A DNA stretch of 64,000 nucleotides from Blautia luti (lineage in GTDB: Bacteria > Bacillota > Clostridia > Lachnospirales > Lachnospiraceae), in NCBI RefSeq assembly GCF_033096465.1, contig NZ_AP028156.1, positions 1,508,501 to 1,572,500 of the forward strand. The letters run 5' to 3'. The position numbers were made by a program, and so were the translations under genes. Shown piece by piece: positions 36,940 to 44,576 of the stretch. How positions within the stretch are numbered: the first letter of the stretch is position 1; the number at the start of each line of letters is the position of its first letter. The notes beneath the pieces were generated by a model that was not told the origin of the DNA, ran no database searches, and saw only the letters and a list, made by a program, of their open reading frames with translations.

Positions 36940-37167
36940 ATGAAAATATCAGAACGCTATGCACTGGAGATAGGACAAATTGAAAGTGATATCGAATTGT
37001 TAAAGAACCGTCAGATTCGTGAAATACAAGGAGCCGGTCCGTATTCTTCAGTAGATAACCTTGGATTAAGGCTAGAAGATGAATTCAAAAAGCTGATAGC
37101 AAAAATTGATGCAGATACAATTAGCGATTTAGAAATCGTGGCAAGGACAGTTAATAATCAAAGATAA
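36940..37167 (+). CDS. Small hypothetical protein
   Basis: 75 residues, mostly helical and charged, beginning MKISERYALEIGQIESDIELL; not recognised. The ribosome binding site AAGGAAGGAG supports translation. It stands between the epimerase gene and a coiled-coil gene and could belong to either the polysaccharide locus or the mobile element. Confidence 0.55.
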   Translation: MKISERYALEIGQIESDIELLKNRQIREIQGAGPYSSVDNLGLRLEDEFKKLIAKIDADTISDLEIVARTVNNQR

Positions 37168-37190
37168 TTTTTTGAACGGAGAGTTGTTAT

Positions 37191-37532
37191 ATGCCCAGAA
37201 CCAAAGGAAGCAAAAACCGCACAAAAATCGACTTTGATGCCCAGATTGTAAAGCTGCAGAAGGACAAAGCTCTCTTAGAAGAGGGCGTAGCCAAGACCGT
37301 CGCTCAGATTGAGGAATTAAAGACGGACATCAAGTCTATGCGTGAATCGCTGAAGCCGCAGAGAGCGGAGATTAAGCAGGTCGAAAAGGAAATCGCCAAA
37401 CTCGAAGCAAAGAAAGCAAAAGCCGAGCAGAAAGCAGCGGAAGAAGCAAAAAAGGCGGAAGCCGAGGCTGTGGTTAAGAAACTATTGGCCGGTGGCATGA
37501 GTGCTGACGAGATCCTTGAAAAGTTGAAGTAA
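37191..37532 (+). CDS. Small coiled-coil protein
   Basis: 113 residues with a basic start (MPRTKGSKNRTKIDF) and then one long charged helix with heptad-like spacing and Ala/Lys/Glu repeats, ending GGMSADEILEKLK. Function unknown. Such short coiled-coil proteins are common in phages and conjugative elements. It follows the 36940 gene by 23 bases and is closed by a terminator. Confidence 0.6.
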   Translation: MPRTKGSKNRTKIDFDAQIVKLQKDKALLEEGVAKTVAQIEELKTDIKSMRESLKPQRAEIKQVEKEIAKLEAKKAKAEQKAAEEAKKAEAEAVVKKLLAGGMSADEILEKLK

Positions 37533-37540
37533 TATAGGTG

Positions 37541-37584
37541 CCGTGTGGACAAACTGAACTCCAGAAGTTCACACGGTTATTTTT
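37541..37584 (+). terminator. Intrinsic terminator
   Basis: CCGTGTGGAC pairs with GTTCACACGG (10 bp, one G-T) around 16 bases, then TTATTTTT. Confidence 0.8.
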
Positions 37585-37678
37585 AGATGTACTGGTTAGC
37601 TGAAACTAATTGCAAAAACAAGTTGCTATGTGCAAAACCTGATGCTAATATCCATCCTAACCGGGGAGCAGAATGTAA

Positions 37679-38065
37679 TTGCTTACGGTTGGAAAGGATG
37701 GTAGCGTCATAGAAAAACTGAAAGAAATACTGGAAAAATACTTGGAGGGAGCATCGCCAAAGTACTATCCACCGGTCGAGAATCTGCTGGATTTGATCTA
37801 CGAGCATTACACGGAGAATAATTCCATAGCACCGCAGACCACCGAGGCCGGCAAGGAGGCCAAGCAAAAAGAGAAAAATCTGGAAACTTGGCTCAGAGGT
37901 ATAGCTGGAATGGATGTCTTGGTGGATGACTACGGCGGAGATATCCCGCTGTGGGAGAAAATTATGGACAGGCAGGGAAGCGTGTGCTGTGCCTGGGAAA
38001 AGACTGCCTTTGAGGAAGGCATGAAAGTCGGGATGCGGCTGATGCTGGAGGCCCTTGACGTATAG
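37679..38065 (+). CDS. Hypothetical protein of a mobile-element type
   Basis: 128 residues. The start is uncertain: the frame opens with TTG 37679 (site GGGGAG about 10 bases upstream); no ATG is available before IEKLKEILEKYLEG. The end reads FEEGMKVGMRLMLEALDV, similar to short proteins such as DUF6809 found in Firmicute elements (tentative). It converges on the immunity operon, with a hairpin between them. Confidence 0.5.
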   Translation: MLTVGKDGSVIEKLKEILEKYLEGASPKYYPPVENLLDLIYEHYTENNSIAPQTTEAGKEAKQKEKNLETWLRGIAGMDVLVDDYGGDIPLWEKIMDRQGSVCCAWEKTAFEEGMKVGMRLMLEALDV

Positions 38066-38074
38066 TTTGTAACG

Positions 38075-38111
38075 AAAAATGCCTCACTGTGAAATATGTA
38101 CACAGTGGGGC
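38075..38111 (-). terminator. Terminator of the leftward immunity operon
   Basis: GCCTCACTGTG / CACAGTGGGGC form an 11-bp stem (one G-T) with a 9-base loop. On the minus strand it is followed by ATTTTTC; on the plus strand there is no T-run, so it serves the leftward genes. Confidence 0.8.
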
Positions 38112-38117
38112 AGTCAA

Positions 38118-38288
38118 TCAGTCTTTGTCCTCTGCTCGTATCCGGAGCAGCTCAGTTATTTCGTTCTCCGTTGCCAGACGTACAGCTGGCTTTTCATCGT
38201 GTTCCACTGCACCGCAGTCCGGGCAGCGGTCAGGAAGTGACTTGCTTTCAAAGCAGTAATGACAGGCATCGCAGTAGTAGAAGTTCAA
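38118..38288 (-). CDS. Small zinc-ribbon protein
   Basis: 56 residues from TTG 38288, which overlaps the immA stop as TTGA, so it is probably read by termination-reinitiation. It begins (M)NFYYCDACHYCFES and continues RCPDCGAVEH: two CxxC knuckles about 17 residues apart, a rubredoxin-like or zinc-ribbon fold. The rest is a charged helix ending LLRIRAEDKD. A terminator follows. It is short and lacks an ATG, so it is easily missed. Its place behind immA suggests a partner or regulator of the immunity switch (inference). Confidence 0.65.
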   Translation of the reverse strand: MNFYYCDACHYCFESKSLPDRCPDCGAVEHDEKPAVRLATENEITELLRIRAEDKD

Positions 38289-38959
38289 TCCATCGTCACC
38301 TCATTTCCATTGCAATTCTTCAAGGAGTCTTTCAGGAAATCATTGTGGAGTTCAGGAAGAAACGGAAGCTGGTATCCTTTGTCTGCGAGGATGTTTAGCT
38401 TGAAATCCACAAAGTGTTTCTCAATAGAGTTCATCCGGGCAATCTCGTCCAGTGTGATCAGCCCGGAGTGTGCGTACTGGAATTCCTGCAAAAGCTCCTG
38501 ATATTTCATGGCGCGGTAAGCAGAGGCACAGCGGGAAGGCAGATTTGCCTCCAGCTGTTTTAGATCGGCAGTGTATTCATAGTAGCCAATCGGTTCCAGA
38601 ACAGCATCGTCTGCCAGCAGCAGTTCGGCGGCGAAGGTGTTGGCTCGCCGTTCTGCCTTTGAATTATCCAGACTATAAAAATAGGTGTCCTGGAATGCCT
38701 GACCGGAACTGGCGTGTTTCCGGTCAAAGAGGGCGTGTCCCAGCTCATGGGCCATTGCGGATACACGCTGGGCATTCGTACAATTTGTGTTGATGCCGAT
38801 GTACTCACAGTTCAGAATGACTGTGTAGTAACCGAGCAGGTCGTGGCAATACCGGATGTCTTTGAGCTTTATGGCTCTCCGGGAAATGATTTCTTCCGGA
38901 TCGCGGGTCTTGTAGCGGCGAACTACAGCATCGGCCATATCAATAGCGCGTGTGTTCAA
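38285..38959 (-). CDS. immA: ImmA/IrrE-family metallopeptidase
   Basis: 224 residues with the zinc protease motif MAHELGHALFD (HExxH) near residue 67. In ICEBs1 and many prophages ImmA cleaves the ImmR-type repressor after DNA damage or other signals and so induces the element. Here it lies 34 bases downstream of an XRE repressor gene in the same leftward operon, the usual arrangement. The C-terminal half (after LLADDAVLEP) is helical and less conserved. Confidence 0.9.
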   Translation of the reverse strand: MNTRAIDMADAVVRRYKTRDPEEIISRRAIKLKDIRYCHDLLGYYTVILNCEYIGINTNCTNAQRVSAMAHELGHALFDRKHASSGQAFQDTYFYSLDNSKAERRANTFAAELLLADDAVLEPIGYYEYTADLKQLEANLPSRCASAYRAMKYQELLQEFQYAHSGLITLDEIARMNSIEKHFVDFKLNILADKGYQLPFLPELHNDFLKDSLKNCNGNEVTMD

Positions 38960-38993
38960 GGTAGACTCCTTTCCTCTGGAGTAATATCAGTTC

Positions 38994-39503
38994 TTACCGC
39001 AGATATTTTTTGGGAGTAAATTTCTTCGCATCGGCCTTCGCATCGAGGAAAAGTGCTTCCATTTCTTTAATAAAAGCAGCCTGATCTTCTTCGGACAGCT
39101 CACCGCCGGCAAACAGGGCAGTGGTCTGTTCTTTTATTTTTTTTGCCTGTGCAACGCCGCGGGAACCATACTTTTTGCGGACATCTGCATAGAAGAGGTC
39201 ATCGTTCAGCTCTTGCTGGAAGGTTGCCTCATCCATAAAATAATCCGTAGTGACTCCAAGAGCAGCCGCAATCTTCTGGATTGCTTCTACGCTTGGTTCT
39301 CGCTGGTTGGATTCAATATAGCGGATCGCACGATCCGACATCGAAGCCCGACGTGCCAGTTCAGCCATACTCATGTGCTGAGCGGTGCGGAGGGCTTTTA
39401 TTTTATCTCCGTTAGTTGCATCAGGAGCAAGAGTCGCAGCGGCCGTTGCTTTAACATCCTGCGTGTTGAGTAAATCGGTTTCAAAGTTCTTTTCGTCTTT
39501 CAT
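38994..39503 (-). CDS. XRE-family repressor (ImmR/CI-like)
   Basis: 169 residues. A helix-turn-helix spans about 33-87: IKALRTAQHMSMAELARRASMSDRAIRYIESNQREPSVEAIQKIAAALGV. The C-terminal part contains FLDAKADAKKFTPKKYLR. With immA directly behind, it is the likely lysogeny repressor and the ImmA substrate. It probably binds sites in the 39583-39670 control region from which it is itself transcribed. Confidence 0.88.
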   Translation of the reverse strand: MKDEKNFETDLLNTQDVKATAAATLAPDATNGDKIKALRTAQHMSMAELARRASMSDRAIRYIESNQREPSVEAIQKIAAALGVTTDYFMDEATFQQELNDDLFYADVRKKYGSRGVAQAKKIKEQTTALFAGGELSEEDQAAFIKEMEALFLDAKADAKKFTPKKYLR

Positions 39504-39582
39504 GTCATGCCTCCATGTGGGATAATCTGCTGCCTGCTGGAGGGAAAGTTACCAGTTCGACAACAAAAATTTGTAAAGCTAC

Positions 39583-39670
39583 TTGACAAGGAACAACTGT
39601 TCCGTTATACTGAGAACAAAGGTTCGGGAACTTCTGTTCCTATAATACAATGAAAAGTTGTAGAAGTCAA
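39583..39670. promoter_or_regulatory. Face-to-face promoters with three GAAC-N4-GTTC operators
   Basis: Rightward promoter: TTGACA 39583-39588, 17 bases, TATACT 39606-39611. Leftward promoter: TTGACT (complement of 39665-39670), 17 bases, TATTAT (complement of 39642-39647). Three dyads lie between: GGAAC-AACT-GTTCC (39590-39603, inside the rightward spacer), GAAC-AAAG-GTTC (39614-39625, at the rightward start point) and GGAAC-TTCT-GTTCC (39627-39640, at the leftward start point). The core equals the Gram-positive LexA box GAAC-N4-GTTC, so either LexA or the XRE repressor may bind. Confidence 0.8.
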
Positions 39671-39802
39671 GGGGTGATTTGGAAATAATACAGGACAATG
39701 AATTTCTTAAACCTGAAATTAAGAAAAATAATTTTCTGAACAAGAAAAAATAGTTGCAAAACACTTGCGATTGTGATAGTATTTAAGACGGAGGTGAGAA
39801 AA

Positions 39803-41119
39803 ATGTTTTTCTTTGAACCGGATAACAGTCGGGATGTACATAAAAGAGTAACGGAATCATTGATTTCAGACAGCTTTGTATATACATCTAATATGGAAAA
39901 TACAAGAGTCCTGCTGGGGAAAGAAACTGAAAAACAGGGTTTGCGTGGAGCGGATCTAGCCGAACTGACAGGGTGGTCTCCATCAAAAACAAGTAAACTT
40001 ACAGCAGGAAAACAGAAACTTACAGCAGAAGACACTCGAATTTGGGCAAGAGCCCTTGGGTATACACCAGATCCGTTTATAAATGAAGATGCTGACATCA
40101 GATTTTATAAATTAGACGCTTATATTCGTAAACCGAGTGATGTTTTGGAAGCATATTTTGATGCCTCTGATGACTCACCGGAGCATACGGCAATTGTTAA
40201 TTACGAGTTGCCACTGTCGATATTATCTATGCTTGGTGTTAAGCTTTCGGATTATGCCATTAGAGCGAATGCTTCCTATTTTGGCATTGATCCTTATTCT
40301 AAGAAAGGATTTGGAAACACAGCAACGAGTATCAGATTTTGGCAGCGTACTACTTCAAGCGGAGAGAATATGACTCCAGAATTCGGACTCTGGATATCTC
40401 CAGACAATGACTTCTTTTTATCAGCAGTCTATCTGAATAGGCGAGACGGTGAAGGTGGAATGTCTGCATTGCGGGCAACCTATAAAGACGCTTTGCAGAT
40501 AGAAGAGAGCGATGCGGAAGCATTTGATAGCTTCGCCAAAGAAAACAAGGACTGGTTTCCACAGTTTTTGAAAAAAGGTGAGATTGTCGCAGTAGGTGCA
40601 AGTACAAATAATTTGCCGGGGCCGGGTGACTTGGAAAACGTATTGATTCGGTTGTTTAAACAGTATTGTGCTTTAGTATGGGAAGTAAAAGGCATTGATC
40701 TTTTGCCTGAAAAATACAAGCAAAGGGAAGAACTATCGGTCTTTCAACAATATGATATTTTAACTGGAGCGGCAGATTTTCCTGTAGATGTGAAGGAAGA
40801 AATTTTGCAGAGAGAAAACTATAAATGTGAAAATGATCCGACACACAAGACGTTTATTGATGCTAATGGAAAACCATATATGGAAACTGCTCCCATTGTT
40901 CCATTTTCTGTAGGAGCACAATTTGGCCAAACAATTTTTCAGGCGGAGAATGGGGCTTGCCTGTGTCCAATATGTAGAGCTAAGATGCGATATGGAACGC
41001 TTAGTGATCGAGAGGATATGATCTTAAAACTTTTCAGAAAACATCAGAAAGCGCTGCAAGAAAAAGGCATTGAAGTAACTTTAACGCAGGTTTTTACTGC
41101 CAATGGGCTGGGACAGTGA
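39803..41119 (+). CDS. XRE N-terminus fused to a diverged MrcB_N/HNH-like protein
   Basis: 438 residues from ATG 39803, chosen for GGAGGTGAGAAAA just upstream. Residues about 45-95 look like a helix-turn-helix (GADLAELTGWSPSKTSKLTAGKQ). The middle (about 140-235) recalls the DUF3578/MrcB_N fold (FWQRTTSS, FGLWISPDNDFFLSAVYLN). Residues about 337-400 follow an HNH nuclease layout with zinc cysteines (YKC..., CLCPIC), but where the family has EVHH-x-P and CH the sequence has ETAPIVP and CR, so the catalytic histidines appear lost. It could be a regulator or anti-repressor built from a restriction-like protein. A nearer promoter (TTGCAA 39754, TAGTAT 39777) is also possible. Confidence 0.6.
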   Translation: MFFFEPDNSRDVHKRVTESLISDSFVYTSNMENTRVLLGKETEKQGLRGADLAELTGWSPSKTSKLTAGKQKLTAEDTRIWARALGYTPDPFINEDADIRFYKLDAYIRKPSDVLEAYFDASDDSPEHTAIVNYELPLSILSMLGVKLSDYAIRANASYFGIDPYSKKGFGNTATSIRFWQRTTSSGENMTPEFGLWISPDNDFFLSAVYLNRRDGEGGMSALRATYKDALQIEESDAEAFDSFAKENKDWFPQFLKKGEIVAVGASTNNLPGPGDLENVLIRLFKQYCALVWEVKGIDLLPEKYKQREELSVFQQYDILTGAADFPVDVKEEILQRENYKCENDPTHKTFIDANGKPYMETAPIVPFSVGAQFGQTIFQAENGACLCPICRAKMRYGTLSDREDMILKLFRKHQKALQEKGIEVTLTQVFTANGLGQ

Positions 41120-41162
41120 GATATTATCCGCTAACCGTGTAAGGAAAGGAGCGTACTGGTAA

Positions 41163-41375
41163 ATGAATACTACGAATAACAATGCTCGCCATGAACATTC
41201 ACATAGCGATTATGTCAGAACACAGGGGAACTTTGCAAACACAACAAATGACGATGTGATCATTATGAAAAGCATCAGGGAGATTACCAGCCGGGGCAAT
41301 AATGCCGAGGTAAAACGGCGCAGCGATGGAAGGCTGGCTGTTTATGAAGTGAAAAAGAGTATAACCATCGGATAA
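41163..41375 (+). CDS. Small hypothetical protein
   Basis: 70 residues with a polar, His/Asn-rich N-terminus (MNTTNNNARHEHSHSDY) and a short beta-like end (GRLAVYEVKKSITIG). Not recognised. A ribosome binding site GGAAAGGAG lies upstream, and a terminator follows within 25 bases, so it is probably the last gene of the rightward early transcript. Confidence 0.55.
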   Translation: MNTTNNNARHEHSHSDYVRTQGNFANTTNDDVIIMKSIREITSRGNNAEVKRRSDGRLAVYEVKKSITIG

Positions 41376-41398
41376 TTGGATTCGATGAAGGGCTAATA

Positions 41399-41444
41399 GG
41401 AGCCGAGGATTGTGGTTGAAGAACCATGGTCTTCGGCTCCTTTT
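41399..41444 (+). terminator. Intrinsic terminator
   Basis: GGAGCCGAGGATTGTGGTT folds back on AACCATGGTCTTCGGCTCC: 19 pairs including four G-T, loop GAAG, then TTTT. Confidence 0.9.
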
Positions 41445-41530
41445 GTCGTTTCAGGGGGGAAAACATATCGGCATTTTGCACAAATTAACGACTTGCTTCT
41501 GAATCTTTTGACAAAATTTGCTAAAAACCA

Positions 41531-41559
41531 TTTACGATTGATACGATATCTGCTATGAT
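41531..41559 (+). promoter_or_regulatory. Promoter of the 41.57-41.96 kb transcript
   Basis: TTTACG (41531-41536) and TATGAT (41554-41559), 17 bases apart. It opens a stretch of about 400 bases without a credible reading frame. A second TTGACA at 41508 lacks a matching -10. Confidence 0.55.
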
Positions 41560-41565
41560 AAAAGA

Positions 41566-41961
41566 TACCACAAAGAATAGTGGTGCCATAAATAAGTTGA
41601 ATAGAAGCAAATTTTATTGTCATAGGAGGTGTACGGAAGGATAATTTGATTTCAGCCTGATTCGCATGGTAGGAGGCATAGCGAATCGGCGAGCGGTGTG
41701 AAGAGCACCTTACATAGAGTTGATTTAGATTATTTAATTTCATGATGATAGAACCACAGTTATAAGGTTGGTTCTTATTTCAAAGTCAATGATATGTAGG
41801 TCGCAGTGCGCTCGTTTGTGGGTTGAAAGACAGTTATTGTTCTGATACACACGGCTTTTTAAGAACATACAATCTTAAAGGACCGAAAACACATCAGAGA
41901 AGCAAGTGTAGCGTTTGGTAAGTGCCAGCGACCTGTTCTCATGTGTTTCGGTCCTTTTTTA
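41566..41961 (+). ncRNA. Candidate structured noncoding RNA or long leader
   Basis: About 395 bases between a promoter and a strong terminator with no supported gene. Local stems: GATTCGC / GCGAATC near 41660-41690, GGTG / CACC just after, and AGAACCA / TGGTTCT near 41748-41775. It ends in the large hairpin at 41878-41956. It could be an independent RNA of the element or the leader of the XRE gene at 41993. No known family is recognised. Confidence 0.45.
41878..41956 (+). terminator. Large hairpin terminator
   Basis: AAAGGACCGAAAACACAT pairs with ATGTGTTTCGGTCCTTT (one bulge) and AGAGAA with TTCTC; about 34 bases lie in the loop, and a T-run is part of and follows the stem. It sits 37 bases before the GTG start of the XRE gene, so it may also act as an attenuator. 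Confidence 0.8.
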
Positions 41962-41992
41962 TTACCTACAAAAGAGGAAGGAGGTGTCTGGC

Positions 41993-42337
41993 GTGATCGA
42001 TGTACATAGCGAGGAGTATATCCTTGGGCAGAACATAAAAAAGTATCGAGCGTTGAAAAAATGGACGCAGAGCAAACTAAGCGAAGCTGTAGACATTGAT
42101 CGCGCCGAGATTTCCAAATATGAGAGTGGCCAAAACGGGGAGATGGGATTTAAGATGCTGAAGCGGTTTGCAAAGGCATTGGATGTTTCAACTGAGCAGC
42201 TACTCGATGAGGAGGATGAACCTCCTGAGAAAAATGAGCAGCATATAGAAAAATATGAAAGACTAAATTCAGAAAATCAAAAAATGATAGATAAAATGAT
42301 GGATGCCTTATTCCTACAACAATCAATGGCATCGTGA
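41993..42337 (+). CDS. XRE-family transcriptional regulator
   Basis: 114 residues from GTG 41993, which has a strong GAAGGAGGTGTCTGGC site; the frame is open further upstream but runs through the terminator hairpin. The helix-turn-helix is ILGQNIKKYRALKKWTQSKLSEAVDIDRAEISKYESGQNG, with a charged helical tail. It may bind the palindrome at 42396. A terminator starts at its stop codon. Confidence 0.87.
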   Translation: MIDVHSEEYILGQNIKKYRALKKWTQSKLSEAVDIDRAEISKYESGQNGEMGFKMLKRFAKALDVSTEQLLDEEDEPPEKNEQHIEKYERLNSENQKMIDKMMDALFLQQSMAS

Positions 42338-42373
42338 TCCGTACAGTGAAGATGACTGTGCGGATTTTTTTTG
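42337..42373 (+). terminator. Intrinsic terminator after the XRE gene
   Basis: ATCCGTACAGT pairs with ACTGTGCGGAT (11 bp, one G-T) around 7 bases, then eight T. The stem begins within the stop codon of the XRE gene. Confidence 0.9.
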
Positions 42374-42395
42374 CCATTTTTCAGGCTGTGATGAA

Positions 42396-42468
42396 ATGTG
42401 GGAAATTTCCCACATAAGTGTGGGAAGCACACCATCGGAAAAGTTCAGCCATCCTGTTATCATATAAT
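42396..42468 (+). promoter_or_regulatory. 20-bp perfect palindrome, second dyad and -10 box
   Basis: ATGTGGGAAA-TTTCCCACAT is a perfect palindrome at 42396-42415. A second dyad, GTGTG-GGAAG-CACAC, lies at 42418-42432 and repeats the GTGGGAA half-site. TATAAT is at 42463-42468 without a clear -35, so activation from these sites is plausible. The likely target is the sigma-like gene downstream. Confidence 0.6.
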
Positions 42469-42547
42469 CAGTCCAAGGGACAAGCCCACAGAGTCAAATG
42501 AAAGCATCTGTCGGCAAGCCCCGGACAAATAAAAAAATATTGTAAGC

Positions 42548-42666
42548 CCGATTCTAGAGCAGGCGAAGGATACCATAGCAGAAATTCACAGAACAGCGAT
42601 TTGTTTGCTGGCTGTGGAGGTGTGCGGTTGGGATTATTCCTGCTGTCTCTGGAATCGGTTTTTTTT
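42548..42666 (+). promoter_or_regulatory. Attenuator-like structured leader
   Basis: CCGATTC (42548-42554) pairs with GAATCGG (42652-42658), directly followed by eight T. Inside, AGAG...CAGG pairs with CCTG...CTCT, and CACAG-CAGC with GCTG-CTGTG. This multi-part stem ends about 90 bases before the sigma-like gene and downstream of the only -10 box, so transcripts must pass it. Confidence 0.6.
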
Positions 42667-42756
42667 GTTTTATACTCCTGCCAGTTAGATCAGTGCCTCA
42701 TCAGCATCCTGCTTCGGTATCTTTCCCTTTCAGAGTCCGGGGGAAAGGACAAAACA

Positions 42757-43512
42757 ATGATGATGAACATGATGACCGGAGCAGTTGCAATCAATGGTGG
42801 CGTTGGTGTGATGGAGATTCGCCAGCCGCAGATGGTGGAGAAAGCGGTACAGGACGCAGGATATATCGCCGCAGATATCGCAGAGAATGCGCATATCACC
42901 TTACATGAGTTAAAGGAAAAGATTGACGCAGTGGTGGAAAAGAAGCTGCCGAGTTTCAAGGCACTGATGGAGATGAAACCGATGGCTGTTGCACAGACAA
43001 CCGTGGATGATGCTTCCCTGACCGTTTACCAGAACGGTTATGCAGTCTACGAGATGGATGACGCACACACGATCATTGCAGTGGACCGCTGTGGTGATTA
43101 CCGTTATGACTTTACAGATGGTACATATCAGGTAGTGCCGGCTGAGACTTTTGAGGAGACCGAGTGGAGCGTCCGTCTGCTCATGGAAGGGGAACGCCGG
43201 ATGGAGCACAATCGGAATAACCGTACTGCTGAGACTGAAAATGTGTCCCTGGAATGTGATGGTTCCGACTGGTCGGCAGCCGTCATGGTGGATTTTTTGG
43301 ATGAGGACAATGCCGAGATGTTGGCAGACCGGGAACTTTGCCGTTTGTATGCAGCCATGAGTAAGCTGACTGAGCGCCAGTCGGAGATCCTTCAGCTTTA
43401 CTTTTATAAAGGTATGAACCAATACGAGATTGCAGAAGAACTTGGCATCTGCCAGCAGTCGGTTAACCGGATCATGAATCAGGCGGTAAAAAGGCTGAGA
43501 AAAAATTTCTAA
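42757..43512 (+). CDS. Sigma-70 region-4-like protein of a phage
   Basis: 251 residues from ATG 42757, the first of three consecutive Met codons after GGGGGAAAGGAC. The last 65 residues are a sigma region 4 / LuxR-like HTH: LTERQSEILQLYFYKGMNQYEIAEELGICQQSVNRIMNQAVKRLRKNF. The first part (ADIAENAHITLHELKEKIDAVVEKKLPSFKAL, then a domain with AVDRCGDYRYDFTDGTYQVVPAETF) is not recognised. No sigma region 2 is present, so it is likely a DNA-binding regulator of late or replication genes rather than a full sigma factor. Confidence 0.7.
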   Translation: MMMNMMTGAVAINGGVGVMEIRQPQMVEKAVQDAGYIAADIAENAHITLHELKEKIDAVVEKKLPSFKALMEMKPMAVAQTTVDDASLTVYQNGYAVYEMDDAHTIIAVDRCGDYRYDFTDGTYQVVPAETFEETEWSVRLLMEGERRMEHNRNNRTAETENVSLECDGSDWSAAVMVDFLDEDNAEMLADRELCRLYAAMSKLTERQSEILQLYFYKGMNQYEIAEELGICQQSVNRIMNQAVKRLRKNF

Positions 43513-43606
43513 AAAAGTTTTTAGAAAAGTGTCTGTTAAAAGGCTCAAAAAGATGTTCATAGTGAGAGGGTTACTTCTCAAGTACATGAACAGGAGGTCA
43601 GAACTT

Positions 43607-44164
43607 ATGAGTGCAGTAAGTATGAATGAAGCTGCAAAGAAAACTGCCCAGTTAGAAAATGCGAAGGAGGCCCGTCCACCCGGCGGTGCACCGCAGGAAG
43701 GACACCTGCCAAGAAAAATCTTCGTCTGCTCACCATACCGCCCTACTTCACAGGACGAGAAGTGCAGAAAAGATGAACTGGAAGCAAACATCCGCAGAGC
43801 AAAGATGGCCTGTCGGATTCTTTCCACACTGGGCTTTCTGCCACTGGCACCGCACCTGTATTTCACCCAGTTCTTAAAGGATGAAGAAAAGCAGGAACGA
43901 AATACCGGCATTCAGCTTGGAATGCAATGGCTGGAGGAGGCAGATGAACTCTGGGTGTTTGGGAGTACCGTGTCGGAAGGCATGGCTGCTGAAATCAAGA
44001 GAGCCCATGAGTTGCAGAAAAAGGTCCGGAATCTCCCGGAGCCGGGGCGTGTGGTTGAACTGCTTTTGAAAAACATTTCAGAACAGTACCATGTGCCGTT
44101 GGATGATAAGAAAACAGAAGGGCAGCAGGAAGCTGCAGAAAGTGAGGAAGACAATGGAGAATAA
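43607..44164 (+). CDS. DUF4406-like phage protein
   Basis: 185 residues from ATG 43607 (CAGGAGGTCAGAACTT). The core KIFVCSPYRP, RAKMACRILSTLGFLPLAPHLYFTQFL, GIQLGMQWLEEADELWVFGSTVSEGMAAEI matches the DUF4406 / nucleoside 2-deoxyribosyltransferase-like group, which may bind nucleotides. The exact reaction is unknown. The C-terminal tail is acidic. Its end overlaps the start of the next gene. Confidence 0.75.
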   Translation: MSAVSMNEAAKKTAQLENAKEARPPGGAPQEGHLPRKIFVCSPYRPTSQDEKCRKDELEANIRRAKMACRILSTLGFLPLAPHLYFTQFLKDEEKQERNTGIQLGMQWLEEADELWVFGSTVSEGMAAEIKRAHELQKKVRNLPEPGRVVELLLKNISEQYHVPLDDKKTEGQQEAAESEEDNGE

Positions 44165-44576
44165 GAACGAGAAGAGCATGACTCTGGAGGAAATGATCGG
44201 CGAGATGCTGAAGGACGCCAAGGTGGTAAAGGTTCCGCTTCCTGTCAAGGCAGAGGAAGAAAAGAAAACTCAGAAGCAGGACAAGCCGATGCCGGCACGC
44301 CCGCTTGGTGCTCCACTCCTTTCCATTAACATCGAGAACCTGCATCTCCACATGGATGAGCGCATGACCTCTTACAACTACGGCTTCGGTCAGGAGCCGG
44401 ATGCTGAGGCAGACGACTCGGCAGAGGACATCGACTTCGATGAGATGCTGGATCGCATCCATAAGGAAACCGGTCTGTGTGAGAAGGTCATTCTGGCAGT
44501 TCTGAAGGCACAGGCCGATTATCTGGATGACCTGTGGGGGGATGAGGAAGAAAACGGAGAGGAGAAAAACGCATGA
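44154..44576 (+). CDS. Hypothetical phage protein
   Basis: 140 residues from ATG 44154. The N-terminal helix MTLEEMIGEMLKDAKVVKVPLP is followed by a Lys/Gln-rich linker, a short conserved-looking part ARPLGAPLLSINIENLHLHMDERM and an acidic end (DYLDDLWGDEEENGEE). Not recognised. It overlaps both neighbours by a few bases, which fits a tightly packed phage operon. Confidence 0.6.
   Translation: MENKNEKSMTLEEMIGEMLKDAKVVKVPLPVKAEEEKKTQKQDKPMPARPLGAPLLSINIENLHLHMDERMTSYNYGFGQEPDAEADDSAEDIDFDEMLDRIHKETGLCEKVILAVLKAQADYLDDLWGDEEENGEEKNA

Noticed and set aside
36860..37680. Attachment site or tRNA marking the left end of the prophage
   Set aside because: No tRNA, integrase or repeat pair is visible; the boundary cannot be fixed from this window.
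39641..39646. TATAAT on the plus strand as a third promoter of the lysogeny switch
   Set aside because: No -35 box at any reasonable distance; the bases are better explained as part of the leftward -10 region.
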